Positions 56,064 to 64,000 of a DNA stretch of 64,000 bases are shown one piece after another; the first letter of the stretch is position 1, and every line of letters begins with the position of its first letter. The notes beneath the pieces are model-generated. The model worked only from the letters and a program-made list of their open reading frames with translations. It did no database searches and had not been told where the DNA came from. The stretch lies in the NCBI RefSeq assembly GCF_003605125.1, contig NZ_QPQT01000002.1, positions 1 through 64,000 on the forward strand, read 5' to 3'. The position numbers were made by a program, and so were the translations under genes. This DNA is from Shewanella algidipiscicola. Its GTDB lineage: Bacteria; Pseudomonadota; Gammaproteobacteria; Enterobacterales; Shewanellaceae.

Positions 56064-56117
56064 GCCATCTCTTGCCACATTAAGAAACCCGGTTATCGAA
56101 AGATAACCGGGTTTTTA
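56064..56117 (+). repeat. Decayed copy of the tRNA-Ser 3' end plus terminator (second)
   Basis: gccatctcttgccacattaag again matches the 3' tRNA end and its downstream flank, and is followed by a 13-bp perfect stem AAACCCGGTTATC gaaa GATAACCGGGTTT with a T-tract. A loose T-arm-like ggttc lies upstream (56043). The tRNA body is gone. Confidence 0.6.
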
Positions 56118-56477
56118 CTATTTGAGTTTTAAGAACGACATTTGAGTTGGTCTGTCAATTGGTAACACCTTTACCCTACGTGAATTTACAAAAAAGTTTA
56201 GTTTACAAGGTTAAATTGTTGTATAGTAAGGGTTTAATAGTTTTGGTGTGTTGTGTTTAGACTGAGCGTTTGGAGGAGCATAGGGTGATTCATCTGCGGT
56301 ATGCTTACCATCATTGATGGCTTCTTTGTGACTGTCTACTCCGCTTTCTATTTAGCTTGGCGAGGCTGCAAAACCGCGCAGGCTTTACATGAAACTTATC
56401 CTTCTCTGGATGTGCTTTATTGGCCTTTAGTATAGAAAACACCATTAAAATTTATTCATTTTACAAAGAGTTATAAT

Positions 56478-57314
56478 ATGATCGGTGACAAAAAATTATT
56501 TACAGTGGCTACATGTAGCTTAGCAGTATCTTTAAATGCGTTTTCGGCTGATGTGCTTAATGTTAACGATATTCAATTTAAGGATGACAATTTTAAACAG
56601 TGTGTCTTAGCGCAAAAAATTACCAATCCTGCAGAGGTAACTAAGTTAGTTTGTCGGCAGCTAAATATAGATAACGCCCATGACGTTAAATACTTCCCTG
56701 CTTTGCAGGAGCTGTGGTTATCAGGATCACAATTAACTAGCATAGATCTCAGTAATAATACTGAGCTTACTTCAGTGTCTATCACTAAATCACGTCTAAC
56801 TGGCTTAGATCTCAATAACAACTCAAAACTTACTGAACTCAATGTCAGTTTTAATCAGATCATCGATTTAGATCTTACTCGAAACCCACAGCTTACCGAT
56901 CTAGGCGTAGTATCTAACAATATTGAGACGCTGAATTTATCAGAAAATAAACAGTTAAAATATTTGTGGGCCAAAGAAAACAACTTAAAAGAGATAGATC
57001 TCAGTCATAATCCACAACTGGTTCAAGTTGGCTTAAATGATAACCAGTTGGTTAAAGTTGATATTAGTAATAACACGCAACTCAGCAAGTTGAGCCTGAT
57101 GTATAACCAGTTACCTGAATTAGATCTGAGTCAAAATAGCAACTTAAAGAAGCTATATATCACAGATAACAAGTTGACTGAGTTGGATATTAGCCATAAC
57201 CCTAAATTGAGAGCCCTATGGGCAACTGAGAATCCACTCGTTAAACTCGATATACGTACTAATTCTGCTTTAGATGATTATGAAGTCGATGAAGGGGTGC
57301 AGGTTCAAGAGTAG
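56478..57314 (+). CDS. Secreted leucine-rich-repeat protein
   Basis: 278 residues: signal peptide ending AFSA, a cap with two cysteines (QCVLAQ, LVCRQL), then about nine tandem LRRs of 20-21 residues with the pattern LxxLDLSxNPxLxxLxLxxNxL (from about 75 to 265). The pattern is of the internalin/bacterial LRR kind. AT-rich codon use differs from the neighbouring housekeeping genes. AAAGAGTTATA precedes the start, and 357 bases upstream (56121-56477) hold no gene. Presumably a protein-binding surface or periplasmic protein; partner unknown. Confidence 0.8.
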   Translation: MIGDKKLFTVATCSLAVSLNAFSADVLNVNDIQFKDDNFKQCVLAQKITNPAEVTKLVCRQLNIDNAHDVKYFPALQELWLSGSQLTSIDLSNNTELTSVSITKSRLTGLDLNNNSKLTELNVSFNQIIDLDLTRNPQLTDLGVVSNNIETLNLSENKQLKYLWAKENNLKEIDLSHNPQLVQVGLNDNQLVKVDISNNTQLSKLSLMYNQLPELDLSQNSNLKKLYITDNKLTELDISHNPKLRALWATENPLVKLDIRTNSALDDYEVDEGVQVQE

Positions 57315-57430
57315 TTATGCTTGCGATAACAGCCTAAAAATATAGCCAAATATCAAGAGGGGAACATTTGATCTGTTGATATTTACGTTGGATTTTGTTT
57401 CCTGTGCAGTGGTTTGAATTAGGTAGCTAG

Positions 57431-57691
57431 GGCCTGTTGATCTTTGCTGGTTGAATGTTGTTCGAGACAAAAACGTGTTAATCGAGGCGAGTGGATTGCA
57501 GCCTAGTCATCTAAGCAAAATTCACTTAACAAAGAGTAAAACGTTTTTAGCCGACCCCTTCGGGCAGCGTTTGTTAGGTATTTCTACTGCGTTCTCAGCT
57601 TTTTATGCAGAACAACTGCACCACAAAGCGTCTGCCTTGTATAAATACCCAGCAATTCGCTGTAAAAACAAGCTTGAAAGATCAACAGGCC
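57431..57691. mobile_element. 261-bp MITE-like element with perfect terminal inverted repeats and CTAG target duplication
   Basis: GGCCTGTTGATCTTT at 57431-57445 is repeated in inverse orientation at 57677-57691. Both ends are flanked by CTAG (57427-57430 and 57692-57695), giving a 19-bp perfect inverted repeat overall. A CTAG (YTAR) duplication is used by IS5-type elements. The inside shows no transposase; a 90-codon frame across it is not credible. A non-autonomous element mobilised in trans. Confidence 0.75.
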
Positions 57692-57755
57692 CTAGCATCG
57701 TTTATATCTTCATGTGGCATTAAGTGCCAATATTATTAATTGTAGGTAGTAATTA

Positions 57756-58211
57756 ATGAGTAAGTTATTAAAGGAAATCCCAGATTCAATAGGCCAATAT
57801 CTACAAAGTATGGATGATTATGATGATCCCTGTTTTGTTTTAGTGCATGTTGAGCAAGATATAGGATCACTTTTAGGCGCTATCGAGTCAGTTGTTGATG
57901 CCGAAAAAACCTACGAAAAGACCAGTATACCAATTTCGAATAATCTGTATTTTATGTCTATCGACTGTACACATAATACGATGTTAAGCATTATTGAAAA
58001 GATTCATGCCAGCATGATTGACTCAAATGTTATCACTCATACATCGGTGTTTCGTCATAATTGCCTTGGTAATCCTAAAAATACATTTTCATGGTGTTGT
58101 TTGCTGTTAGACGAAGTGCGTGACACTTTTACCAATGGTAGTGGTTACAAAATTAATGACTTTAAAGATAGGGATAATTGGCCTGGTATTGGAAAGTATC
58201 TCGAAGCATAA
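57756..58211 (+). CDS. Hypothetical protein
   Basis: 151 residues, not recognised. Acidic, no signal peptide or membrane helix, with scattered cysteines (DPCFV, SIDCTHN, RHNCLG, SWCCLLLDE). Starts with AGGTAGTAATT upstream and ends with a clear terminator, so it is a plausible single gene. AT-rich like the LRR gene next door, which suggests acquired DNA. Confidence 0.6.
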   Translation: MSKLLKEIPDSIGQYLQSMDDYDDPCFVLVHVEQDIGSLLGAIESVVDAEKTYEKTSIPISNNLYFMSIDCTHNTMLSIIEKIHASMIDSNVITHTSVFRHNCLGNPKNTFSWCCLLLDEVRDTFTNGSGYKINDFKDRDNWPGIGKYLEA

Positions 58212-58241
58212 CCAATGTCGTCGGTTTGATGTCTAACGCGC

Positions 58242-58270
58242 GGCCACTGTAATCCAGTGGCCTATTTTTT
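58242..58270 (+). terminator. Terminator of the hypothetical gene
   Basis: GGCCACTG taatc CAGTGGCC followed by TATTTTTT. Confidence 0.88.
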
Positions 58271-58345
58271 ATTAGATTTTGTCGCCCATAATTAGTCTAC
58301 TCGTCATGAGGTGCGGTATATCGTTAAGCTGTTAGGAGATCAAAA

Positions 58346-58852
58346 TTGAACATTCAAATAAGTCATGAAAGTCCTGCCGATGCGGCTAAAATACATCAAC
58401 TTACGGAGCAGGCGTTTTTAAATGCTCCACATACCGATCACACTGAGCAGTTTATCGTTGATGCGCTTCGCCGCGCAGGTATGCTGACCATCTCGCTGGT
58501 TGCTAAAGCTGACGGAGAGATTATTGGACATGTTGCGATTTCTCCAGTTACGCTTTCAAATGGTGCAACTCACTGGTACGGACTTGGGCCTATATCTGTC
58601 CTGCCCGAATTTCAAGGTCAAGGTGTGGGTTCTCGCTTAATGAATCACTCTCTCGCTGCACTCGAATTAATGGCAGCCTCTGGCTGTGTAGTTCTTGGCG
58701 ATCCAAGTTTTTATTGCCGTTTCGGATTCAAGGTTGTCGATGGACTGACTCTCCCCGGTGTACCTGCTGAATACTTTCAGGCGCTGTCGTTTAAAGGTAC
58801 ATTTCCCCATGGCGAGGTGTCGTACCATGAAGCATTTTCAGCCCAAGGCTAA
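58346..58852 (+). CDS. GNAT-family N-acetyltransferase (YhbS-like)
   Basis: 168 residues from a TTG start at 58346 with TTAGGAGAT at ideal spacing. The acetyl-CoA-binding motif A is LGPISVLPEFQGQGVGSRLM (near 80-100) and the C-terminal CVVLGDPSFYCRFGFKV is as in YhbS. Substrate unknown; YhbS-type enzymes acetylate small amines or proteins. Confidence 0.87.
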   Translation: MNIQISHESPADAAKIHQLTEQAFLNAPHTDHTEQFIVDALRRAGMLTISLVAKADGEIIGHVAISPVTLSNGATHWYGLGPISVLPEFQGQGVGSRLMNHSLAALELMAASGCVVLGDPSFYCRFGFKVVDGLTLPGVPAEYFQALSFKGTFPHGEVSYHEAFSAQG

Positions 58853-58855
58853 TCT

Positions 58856-58885
58856 GGGGGAGTCAGAATAATCCCCCGGTTTTAG
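58856..58885 (+). terminator. Terminator of the GNAT gene
   Basis: GGGGGA gtcagaataa TCCCCC followed by GGTTTTAGC, directly after the stop. Confidence 0.7.
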
Positions 58886-59036
58886 CAACGTCCACATTAT
58901 AATAATGGGGGGCGTTAGCTGAACGTCCTCGGTATTACTATTGTCGATGCTTGCGTTGTTTATTACACAGTCAATCGGCCTTATTGCATCGCCTCATGTT
59001 ATGCTATCGGCATGTATTGAGCAGTGAGTAGACGTT

Positions 59037-59591
59037 GTGAGTCAGCAGCATTTTGAAGGTAAATTCGAGGTCGAATTAAAGTACCGCATCCCATCTAAAA
59101 GCACATTTCTAGCAAAATTAGGCAGTATGCCCCATGAGATGATGCTGCAAGATAACCTTGAATCAGACACCTATTTCGATACGCCTGAGCGGCATCTATT
59201 AGCGCAACATAAAAGTCTCTGCATTCGAGATATGCAGCCTTCGGGTATCAAACTTTGGATAGTCAAAGGCCCCGAGGCCGACCGTTGTGAAGCCACCAAT
59301 ATTAGCGATGTATCTAAAGCCATTAGCATGTTGCAGACGCTAGGATATGTGAAAGTGCAGCAGATAAATAAGGTTCGTAGCATCTATTTTGTTGGTGATT
59401 TTCACATCACAGTCGATCATCTGGAGGGGGTGGGGGATTTTGCCGAATTTGCCATTATGACAGATGAGGTCAGCTTGCTTGATGATTATCGATTGCAGCT
59501 ACTGAACTTGGCCATGCAATTTGGCTTAAGTGAGCAAGATCGCGAGCATCGTGCTTATCGTACCTTGCAAAGTCAGGTGCGAAAGGCGTAA
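59037..59591 (+). CDS. CYTH-domain protein (class IV adenylate cyclase/thiamine triphosphatase type)
   Basis: 184 residues from a GTG. The CYTH signature ExExK appears as Glu-Val-Glu-Leu-Lys near residue 12, with further charged residues lining a triphosphate tunnel (KLWIVKGPE, ITVDHLEGVGDFAEFA). Members are CyaB adenylate cyclases, thiamine triphosphatases or inorganic triphosphatases; which one cannot be told. It is a second potential cAMP source beside the class I cyaA in the same window. Confidence 0.85.
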   Translation: MSQQHFEGKFEVELKYRIPSKSTFLAKLGSMPHEMMLQDNLESDTYFDTPERHLLAQHKSLCIRDMQPSGIKLWIVKGPEADRCEATNISDVSKAISMLQTLGYVKVQQINKVRSIYFVGDFHITVDHLEGVGDFAEFAIMTDEVSLLDDYRLQLLNLAMQFGLSEQDREHRAYRTLQSQVRKA

Positions 59592-59657
59592 ATTGATCTC
59601 CTTTTTGGCAGGTGTTGAGCCTGCCCTTGATGTAGGCCAGACTGTTGGAGCGTGATG

Positions 59658-59963
59658 ATGAGCAAGTTACTGCAAGTTGATTTTGATTTTTCGGGTCCAT
59701 TTGGCGAGGAGATGTCACGAGCATTGCAAGGGTTAGCCGAGTCGATCAATAACGAACCCGGGCTAATCTGGAAAATTTGGACCGAGAGCGCAGCCAATAA
59801 ACTCGGCGGCGGTATTTACCTGTTTGAGGATGAAACATCGGCTAGCGCCTATTTAACCATGCACACGGCTCGGTTGCAGGCGATGGGGATTACTGAGGTG
59901 CGCGGTATTATTTTTGATATTAATACGCCTCTGTCGCTGATCAACAAGGCGCCGATCGCCTAA
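59658..59963 (+). CDS. ydhR: YdhR-family putative monooxygenase
   Basis: 101 residues from the third possible start (ATG at 59658, GGAG 7 bases upstream), exactly the E. coli YdhR length. Landmarks: LLQVDFDFSGPFG, LAESINNEPGLIWKIWTES and GGIYLFEDETSASAYL, a dimeric alpha-beta barrel. Function is not known beyond the fold. It is 66 bases after the CYTH gene and 34 before the Crp-like gene. Confidence 0.92.
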   Translation: MSKLLQVDFDFSGPFGEEMSRALQGLAESINNEPGLIWKIWTESAANKLGGGIYLFEDETSASAYLTMHTARLQAMGITEVRGIIFDINTPLSLINKAPIA

Positions 59964-59997
59964 TCACCGTTAAATTTAACCTATTATCGATACCATT

Positions 59998-60669
59998 ATG
60001 CAGCTAAAACCGCTGGCTAAAGGCCGTTTCCAGCCGATGTGGCAACAGGAACATGATGCCATTGAACGGGTAATGAGAGAGTGTATTACCGACACCAAAA
60101 CCGTGGCGGGGCAGCATAAGTTAATGCAGCAAGGCCAGCAGGTCGATGCACTGATTTTGGTGCCTCATGGGCGTATTTCTATGGGGTATACCGCCCGAAA
60201 TGGCCGGAGTTTTCAGCTGGGAACCATGAACTGTGATTCGCAGTTGTTTGGTGAAATGGAGTTTTTTACTAACTACTTGTGCCAGCTAGACATTATCGCC
60301 GAAGAGCCTTTAGAAATCGCGATTATCAATGGTGATAAGCTGCAGCACGCTTTGCTTAAAACGCCTAAATTTGCGCTGTTTTTTGCCAGTGCCATCGCCA
60401 TCGATTATCAAGATACGGTGGACATTTTTACGCGTAGAATGCTCTATCCCATCGCGTATAACATCGCCTATGATCTTTATCATCAACATTTACAAGACCA
60501 ACCAGTAGAAGGGTTCACTAAGTGTTATTTAGAGGCCGAGCGTTTTGCTACCACAGATAGAGTGTATCGCCGCGCGGTGAAAAGCCTTGAAGATTTAGGG
60601 CTGATTAAACGGGATAAAGAGGGCTTAATGATCTGTGATCTAGCGGGTCTTAAAGCCTTTATTGAATAG
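59998..60669 (+). CDS. Crp/Fnr-family transcriptional regulator
   Basis: 223 residues: cyclic-nucleotide-binding-like beta barrel (LILVPHGRISMGYTARNGRSFQLG, LFGEMEFF) and a C-terminal helix-turn-helix (ERFATTDRVYRRAVKSLEDLGLIKRDKEGL). The Fnr Fe-S cysteine set is missing, as are the Crp cAMP contacts, so the effector is unknown; it resembles YeiL-like members. It is convergent with the MFS-deoD genes and could control a neighbour. Confidence 0.82.
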   Translation: MQLKPLAKGRFQPMWQQEHDAIERVMRECITDTKTVAGQHKLMQQGQQVDALILVPHGRISMGYTARNGRSFQLGTMNCDSQLFGEMEFFTNYLCQLDIIAEEPLEIAIINGDKLQHALLKTPKFALFFASAIAIDYQDTVDIFTRRMLYPIAYNIAYDLYHQHLQDQPVEGFTKCYLEAERFATTDRVYRRAVKSLEDLGLIKRDKEGLMICDLAGLKAFIE

Positions 60670-60694
60670 GCCCCAAATAACCTATTCGGGGCCT
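60668..60694. terminator. Terminator between the Crp-like regulator and MFS genes
   Basis: AGGCCCC (60668-60674) and GGGGCCT (60688-60694) form a stem ending in AAGTTT, between convergent genes. Confidence 0.7.
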
Positions 60695-60721
60695 AAGTTT
60701 ACCATTAAGTACGGCTTAAGA

Positions 60722-61891
60722 TTAATGCGTTTGGGCAGTTAACCTGACTTGCTGGCGATTAGAAACCACTAGCATGGCGATGATTAAGGCGTAAATCACC
60801 GGAATCGCATACATCACGGTTTGCAGGCCGATAACACTCTCAAATAGCGAGCTAATGGCGGGGCTAAACATGGCACCGGCGCTACCGCTGATTAAAATGT
60901 ATGACACATTGCGGCTACTGGCGGTTTTAACAAACGACACGCCATAAGCAATAAAGGCGTTATACAAGGCGGCGCAGGCAAAGCCGTAACCATAAGTTAG
61001 GTAGCCAATCGACTCCACGTTGTCTGTGGTCACAATCAAACTGGTGATGATCAAGGCGAGGCTTATCATCCCCGTCACGAAATGTTGGATCTTGACGCGC
61101 GACACAATCACAGTTGAGACCAAGGCACCAACCAGTGCGGCAGACCAATATTGCGTGATGATATTGCCAGCGTCTTCGAAGGGGATGTCGAACTTGGTTT
61201 TGACAAACATTGGCGCCCACGTCAGGAAGGTGTACAGCGCCAACATGCCAAGGAACAAGCCTACGCCACCACTGATGATACCAAGGTTCCATTCGGACTC
61301 ATCTTTAGCCCCAGTGGTTTCATTGCTGCTTTCACACAATGAAAAGTTGGTTAACAAGGCCACACCTGCGGTACTCAGGGCGACAATACCGACGGCAAGG
61401 TAGCTGTAACTCCAGGATAACGCATTGCTCAATGCGTAAGTGGTGATCATCGGAAACACCACCCCCGCCACGTTAAAGGTGGCATCTTGCACCACAAGCA
61501 TGGTGCTTTGGATTTTATCTTTCCAAACCGAGACCACAATGGTGCCGGCAATACATAGTCCTACACCACCGCATAACCCAATCAGAGTCATGGCAAGCAT
61601 GACGACGCTCAATGAGGTGGTGAAGTGCATGGCCGCGGCACTGGCCGCAATGGTGACATAGCTGATTAAGGTGATGCGTTTGACACCTATTTTTTCAATT
61701 AAGAAAAAGGCGGCTATGGTGCCGGCGAGGGCGCCGCCATTGAGCAGGGAGAAAATAGAGGCGACTTCGTTAACGTTAGCTGAGAATTTATTGGCTATCG
61801 GTTCTATCAACATACCAAATTGGGTTGCGAAGCCTGCCATGACAAAATTGGCTAAAAAGCTGAGCAAGGTTAAGGATATTTTATTTTTCAT
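60722..61891 (-). CDS. MFS transporter, TsgA-like
   Basis: 389 residues and about 12 membrane helices of the major facilitator family; FVMAGFATQFGMLIEPIA and FLLNGGALAG-like motifs fit the TsgA group. It follows deoD by 80 bases on the same strand, so a nucleoside or base is a reasonable substrate, but this is inferred. GTAAAAAATG gives a poor ribosome-binding site. Confidence 0.78.
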   Translation of the reverse strand: MKNKISLTLLSFLANFVMAGFATQFGMLIEPIANKFSANVNEVASIFSLLNGGALAGTIAAFFLIEKIGVKRITLISYVTIAASAAAMHFTTSLSVVMLAMTLIGLCGGVGLCIAGTIVVSVWKDKIQSTMLVVQDATFNVAGVVFPMITTYALSNALSWSYSYLAVGIVALSTAGVALLTNFSLCESSNETTGAKDESEWNLGIISGGVGLFLGMLALYTFLTWAPMFVKTKFDIPFEDAGNIITQYWSAALVGALVSTVIVSRVKIQHFVTGMISLALIITSLIVTTDNVESIGYLTYGYGFACAALYNAFIAYGVSFVKTASSRNVSYILISGSAGAMFSPAISSLFESVIGLQTVMYAIPVIYALIIAMLVVSNRQQVRLTAQTH

Positions 61892-61971
61892 TTTTTACGT
61901 CCTAATTTGCTGATGCTGCTCATCATGAGCGCGCCTAAATGGCATGAAGCTCACCTTCATGCCGAGTGGTG

Positions 61972-62676
61972 TTACTGATGAGCGGTTGCTAATGCCAGCT
62001 CAATCATTTGATTAAATGTCAGTTGGCGCGCCTCGGCAGTGGTCTCTTCACCGGTTAAGCAGTGATCGGATACCGTTAAAATCGCCAATGATTCGATGCC
62101 TTTGTGATGCGCTAAGCCATATAAACCGGCCACTTCCATATCGACGCCCAGTACCCCAAAACGTTCTAGGGCAGGGATCATGTCTTCATCTGGGTCGTAA
62201 TACATGTCACCACTGAAAATGTTGCCCACCTTCACACTGATCTGTTTCTCTTGGGCGATAGTGTAGGCTTTATGCAGTAAGTCGAATGTGGCTGAGGTCG
62301 CCATTTGATAGCCGCTGCTACGCTTGGCATTGGTGGGTGAGTCAGTGCCTGCTGCTTGCGCTAGGATCACATCGTTAATCTTAACGTGGTGTTGCGTTGC
62401 TCCTAGGCTACCGACACGAATAATGCGTTTAACATTAAATTCGGCGATCAGTTCATGGGCGTAAAGCACCATTGAGGGGATGCCCATGCCGTGTCCCATG
62501 ACGGAAATACGCTGGCCTTTATAAAATCCGGTATAGCCCAACATATTACGAATGTTGGTGATCTCTTTGGCGTCATCGAGGTAGTGTTCGGCGATATATT
62601 TAGCGCGCAGTGGGTCGCCAGGCATGATGATGGTTTCGGCAAAGTCGCCCGCTTTGCCATTGATATGTGCGGTCAT
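61972..62676 (-). CDS. deoD: Purine nucleoside phosphorylase, DeoD type
   Basis: 234 residues from the ATG at 62676 (GAGGATTATTC upstream); the frame is open to 62769 but longer starts lack support. Phosphorolysis of purine nucleosides. Motifs: MPGDPLRAKYIAE (phosphate), VMGHGMGIPS, VDMEVAGLYGLA (ribose/base) and LTVSDHCLTGEETTA with the catalytic Asp. Second copies of deoD occur in many Shewanella; this one lies away from deoABC and with a transporter. Confidence 0.95.
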   Translation of the reverse strand: MTAHINGKAGDFAETIIMPGDPLRAKYIAEHYLDDAKEITNIRNMLGYTGFYKGQRISVMGHGMGIPSMVLYAHELIAEFNVKRIIRVGSLGATQHHVKINDVILAQAAGTDSPTNAKRSSGYQMATSATFDLLHKAYTIAQEKQISVKVGNIFSGDMYYDPDEDMIPALERFGVLGVDMEVAGLYGLAHHKGIESLAILTVSDHCLTGEETTAEARQLTFNQMIELALATAHQ

Positions 62677-62864
62677 GAATAATCCTCTGTAAATGATTAT
62701 TCTCGATAGTAATGGTGGCTTTAAAATGGCTAGAGGACATAAGTCCGCATTGGCGGCAATATGTGCCAAATATCCGCCTGGCTCACAAAATAAGCGGGGT
62801 TATGGCTCTAAGATCACTGAAATAGGCGTTTTGGGGTGGGCGTTAACGATAATCTCAGCGTGAA

Positions 62865-63299
62865 TTAATAGCCGCGATGTTTCCAAAAGGCACTGACTTG
62901 ACTCTGTTCATCATGTAAGTGGACGTGAAATGTCTTGTCGGCCACCACCTTATCTTTTAGTGCTAAGGTCATGCGCCACTTGCCCACTTTGTTGTGTTCA
63001 GGCGCCCAGATAGTATCACCGAGGTAGAATCGCCAGTCGTTAGATTCGACGAAGACGTCGCCCTCAAAAGGTGGCCTAACCTCTCCCTTATCGTCAGGAA
63101 TATCGGGGTGATATATGCAATATCTGAGTTTTTGATTCTTGGCTTTTTTTATTTGCGCCACAAAGCCAAATTCGATATCTAGGATGGCAGGCACATGTAC
63201 GGTGGCTTTCATAAATTTAGGCAGGGCATCGCTCTCATCATCCCATTGACTGAAAATGCCTGCTTGGATGATAGACACATCGGCTTTGAGTTTTGACAC
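62865..63299 (-). CDS. DUF3859 family protein
   Basis: 144 residues from a GTG (AAGGGAAA upstream). Beta-rich: ILDIEFGFVAQIKKA, WRFYLGDTIWAPEHNKVGKWRMTL. This matches the DUF3859 family of uncharacterised proteins. No signal peptide, so cytoplasmic. Role unknown. Confidence 0.8.
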   Translation of the reverse strand: MSKLKADVSIIQAGIFSQWDDESDALPKFMKATVHVPAILDIEFGFVAQIKKAKNQKLRYCIYHPDIPDDKGEVRPPFEGDVFVESNDWRFYLGDTIWAPEHNKVGKWRMTLALKDKVVADKTFHVHLHDEQSQVSAFWKHRGY

Positions 63300-63344
63300 G
63301 CAGCGGGTTTCCCTTGCTTAGATTGAAACTAGGGTCAACAGACT

Positions 63345-63734
63345 CTAGTTATGGTACTTAACCGCCATATCGATCATAGGCTCACGGCTCGCCTTAGCCG
63401 CGCGTAACCTAGCAAGATACTTTTCCCACAATTCGACCTGATTGGTGGCTAAGTCATACAAGACTTTCCAAGAGAACAAGCCGGTATCGTGACCATCATC
63501 AAACACTAATTTTACCGCATAGTTCCCCACGGGGGTGATAGCATCGATATTGACGTTTTTCTTATGGGTGACCAGTACAGGATTACCGTGGCCATGGACC
63601 TCTGCCGATGGCGAGTACACTCGTAGTAGTTCACAGCTTAACGCGTAAGTGTTGCCATCATCGAAACTGACTTCTAATAGGCGAGACTTGCGCTTGAGTT
63701 TTAGTCCTGTGACCTTGGGGCTTTCAACTGACAT
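63345..63734 (-). CDS. DUF971 family protein (GBBH-like N-terminal domain)
   Basis: 129 residues from the ATG at 63734 (AAGG at -8), a short beta domain: LKLKRKSRLLEVSFDDGNTY, RVYSPSAEVHGHG and YAVKLVFDDGHDTGLFSW. DUF971 is related to the N-terminal domain of gamma-butyrobetaine hydroxylase and to a FeS-assembly-linked clade. It follows hslU, as in other Shewanella. Function unknown. Confidence 0.88.
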   Translation of the reverse strand: MSVESPKVTGLKLKRKSRLLEVSFDDGNTYALSCELLRVYSPSAEVHGHGNPVLVTHKKNVNIDAITPVGNYAVKLVFDDGHDTGLFSWKVLYDLATNQVELWEKYLARLRAAKASREPMIDMAVKYHN

Positions 63735-63784
63735 CTGATTGGCCTTGTTATGTGAGGTAAAGAGCAATAATACTTAATTGATAC

Positions 63785-63816
63785 AAAGGGGGCCTAGGTG
63801 ATACCGCCTAGGCCCC
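63785..63816 (-). terminator. Terminator of hslVU
   Basis: GGGGCCTAGG (63789-63798) and CCTAGGCCCC (63807-63816) form a 10-bp stem; on the minus strand CTTTGTAT follows. Seven bases after the hslU stop. Confidence 0.8.
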
Positions 63817-63822
63817 TAAGTA

Positions 63823-64000
63823 TTACAAGATAAAGCGGCTTAAGTCTTCGTCTTGTACCAAGTTATCTAGGTGTGCATTAACGTAGTCAGCGTCGATAAT
63901 GGTGCTGCTACCCGATTTATCCGACGCTTCAAAAGAGAGCTCTTCCATTAGGCGCTCCATCACAGTGTGTAGACGACGTGCGCCGATGTTTTCGGTGCGC
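63823..64000 (-). CDS. hslU: HslU ATPase, C-terminal end (partial)
   Basis: The last 58 residues of a frame that continues beyond the window: [17 protein letters not shown], a Walker-linked AAA C-domain segment (sensor 2 GARRL), and the ending LSRFIL, the tail that inserts into HslV to open the protease. It is the unfoldase of the HslVU protease. hslV is expected further right. Confidence 0.94.
   Translation of the reverse strand, partial: RTENIGARRLHTVMERLMEELSFEASDKSGSSTIIDADYVNAHLDNLVQDEDLSRFIL

Noticed and set aside
57451..57723. 90-residue ORF over the MITE
   Set aside because: It starts inside the element, runs past its right end and resembles no known protein.

Overview
The window is a chromosomal segment of a Shewanella-like marine gammaproteobacterium. 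This rests on conserved gene order (hemCDXY divergent from cyaA; cyaY, lptM, lysA, dapF, DUF484, xerC, yigB; prmA-dusB-fis; rho/trxA next to rhlB and a Ppx/GppA gene; fre-ubiD; DUF971 next to hslU) and on respiratory genes typical of that genus: a FrdCAB fumarate reductase and a SirA-type octaheme sulfite reductase. Most genes look like ordinary chromosome. Accessory material lies at 1-2.6 kb, 21.7-23.6 kb and 55.9-58.3 kb.

Layout. 1-2613 (-): N-terminal part of a giant LapA/BpfA-type adhesin with a TAAG protease site and near-identical 321-bp tandem repeats. 2.9-6.9 kb (-): hemC-hemD-hemX-hemY, tetrapyrrole synthesis. 7.1-9.6 kb (+): cyaA, with a textbook CRP site between it and hemC. 9.6-15 kb: cyaY (-), then lptM-lysA-dapF-DUF484-xerC-yigB (+). 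15-16.6 kb (-): an M17 aminopeptidase with a signal peptide. 17.1-21.6 kb (+): a small membrane protein and scsBCD (periplasmic disulfide/copper stress proteins). 21.7-23.6 kb: an integrase remnant and a serine beta-lactamase-like lipoprotein. 23.8-26.2 kb (-): prmA-dusB-fis. 26.5-30.8 kb (+): two tandem frdC paralogues, then frdA and frdB. 30.9-35.2 kb: rho and trxA (-), rhlB and a short Ppx/GppA protein (+). 35.3-36.6 kb (-): a periplasmic thioredoxin-like protein and a MazG-like NTP pyrophosphohydrolase.

36.8-51.4 kb is the most interesting block: a complete sulfite-respiration island. On the minus strand a dedicated cytochrome c maturation set (CcmF-like, CcmH/NrfF-like, CcmG/TlpA-like) diverges from the plus-strand genes for SirA (seven CXXCH hemes and one C-X15-CH heme), a rhodanese, an FKBP prolyl isomerase, a CcmI-like TPR protein, an NrfC/NrfD-type quinol-oxidising pair, a NosL-NosD-NosF-NosY copper-delivery set with no NosZ, and finally a ToxR-like membrane regulator. 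Read together: NrfCD-like proteins oxidise menaquinol and pass electrons to SirA; the Ccm-like set attaches the unusual eighth heme; the Nos-like set probably supplies the copper that the MccA/SirA active site is known to contain. The CcmH-like protein has lost the second cysteine of its LRCxxC motif, which is the most unusual molecular detail here.

51.6-55.4 kb: fre and ubiD (-), a Tyr/Trp/Arg-rich secreted protein and yjjG (+). 55.8-56.1 kb: tRNA-Ser(UGA) followed by its terminator and two degenerate copies of the tRNA 3' end plus terminator. 56.4-58.3 kb: AT-rich accessory patch with a secreted leucine-rich-repeat protein, a 261-bp MITE-like element and an unknown protein. 58.3-64 kb: GNAT, CYTH and YdhR proteins and a Crp-family regulator (+); an MFS transporter with deoD, DUF3859, DUF971 and the 3' end of hslU (-).
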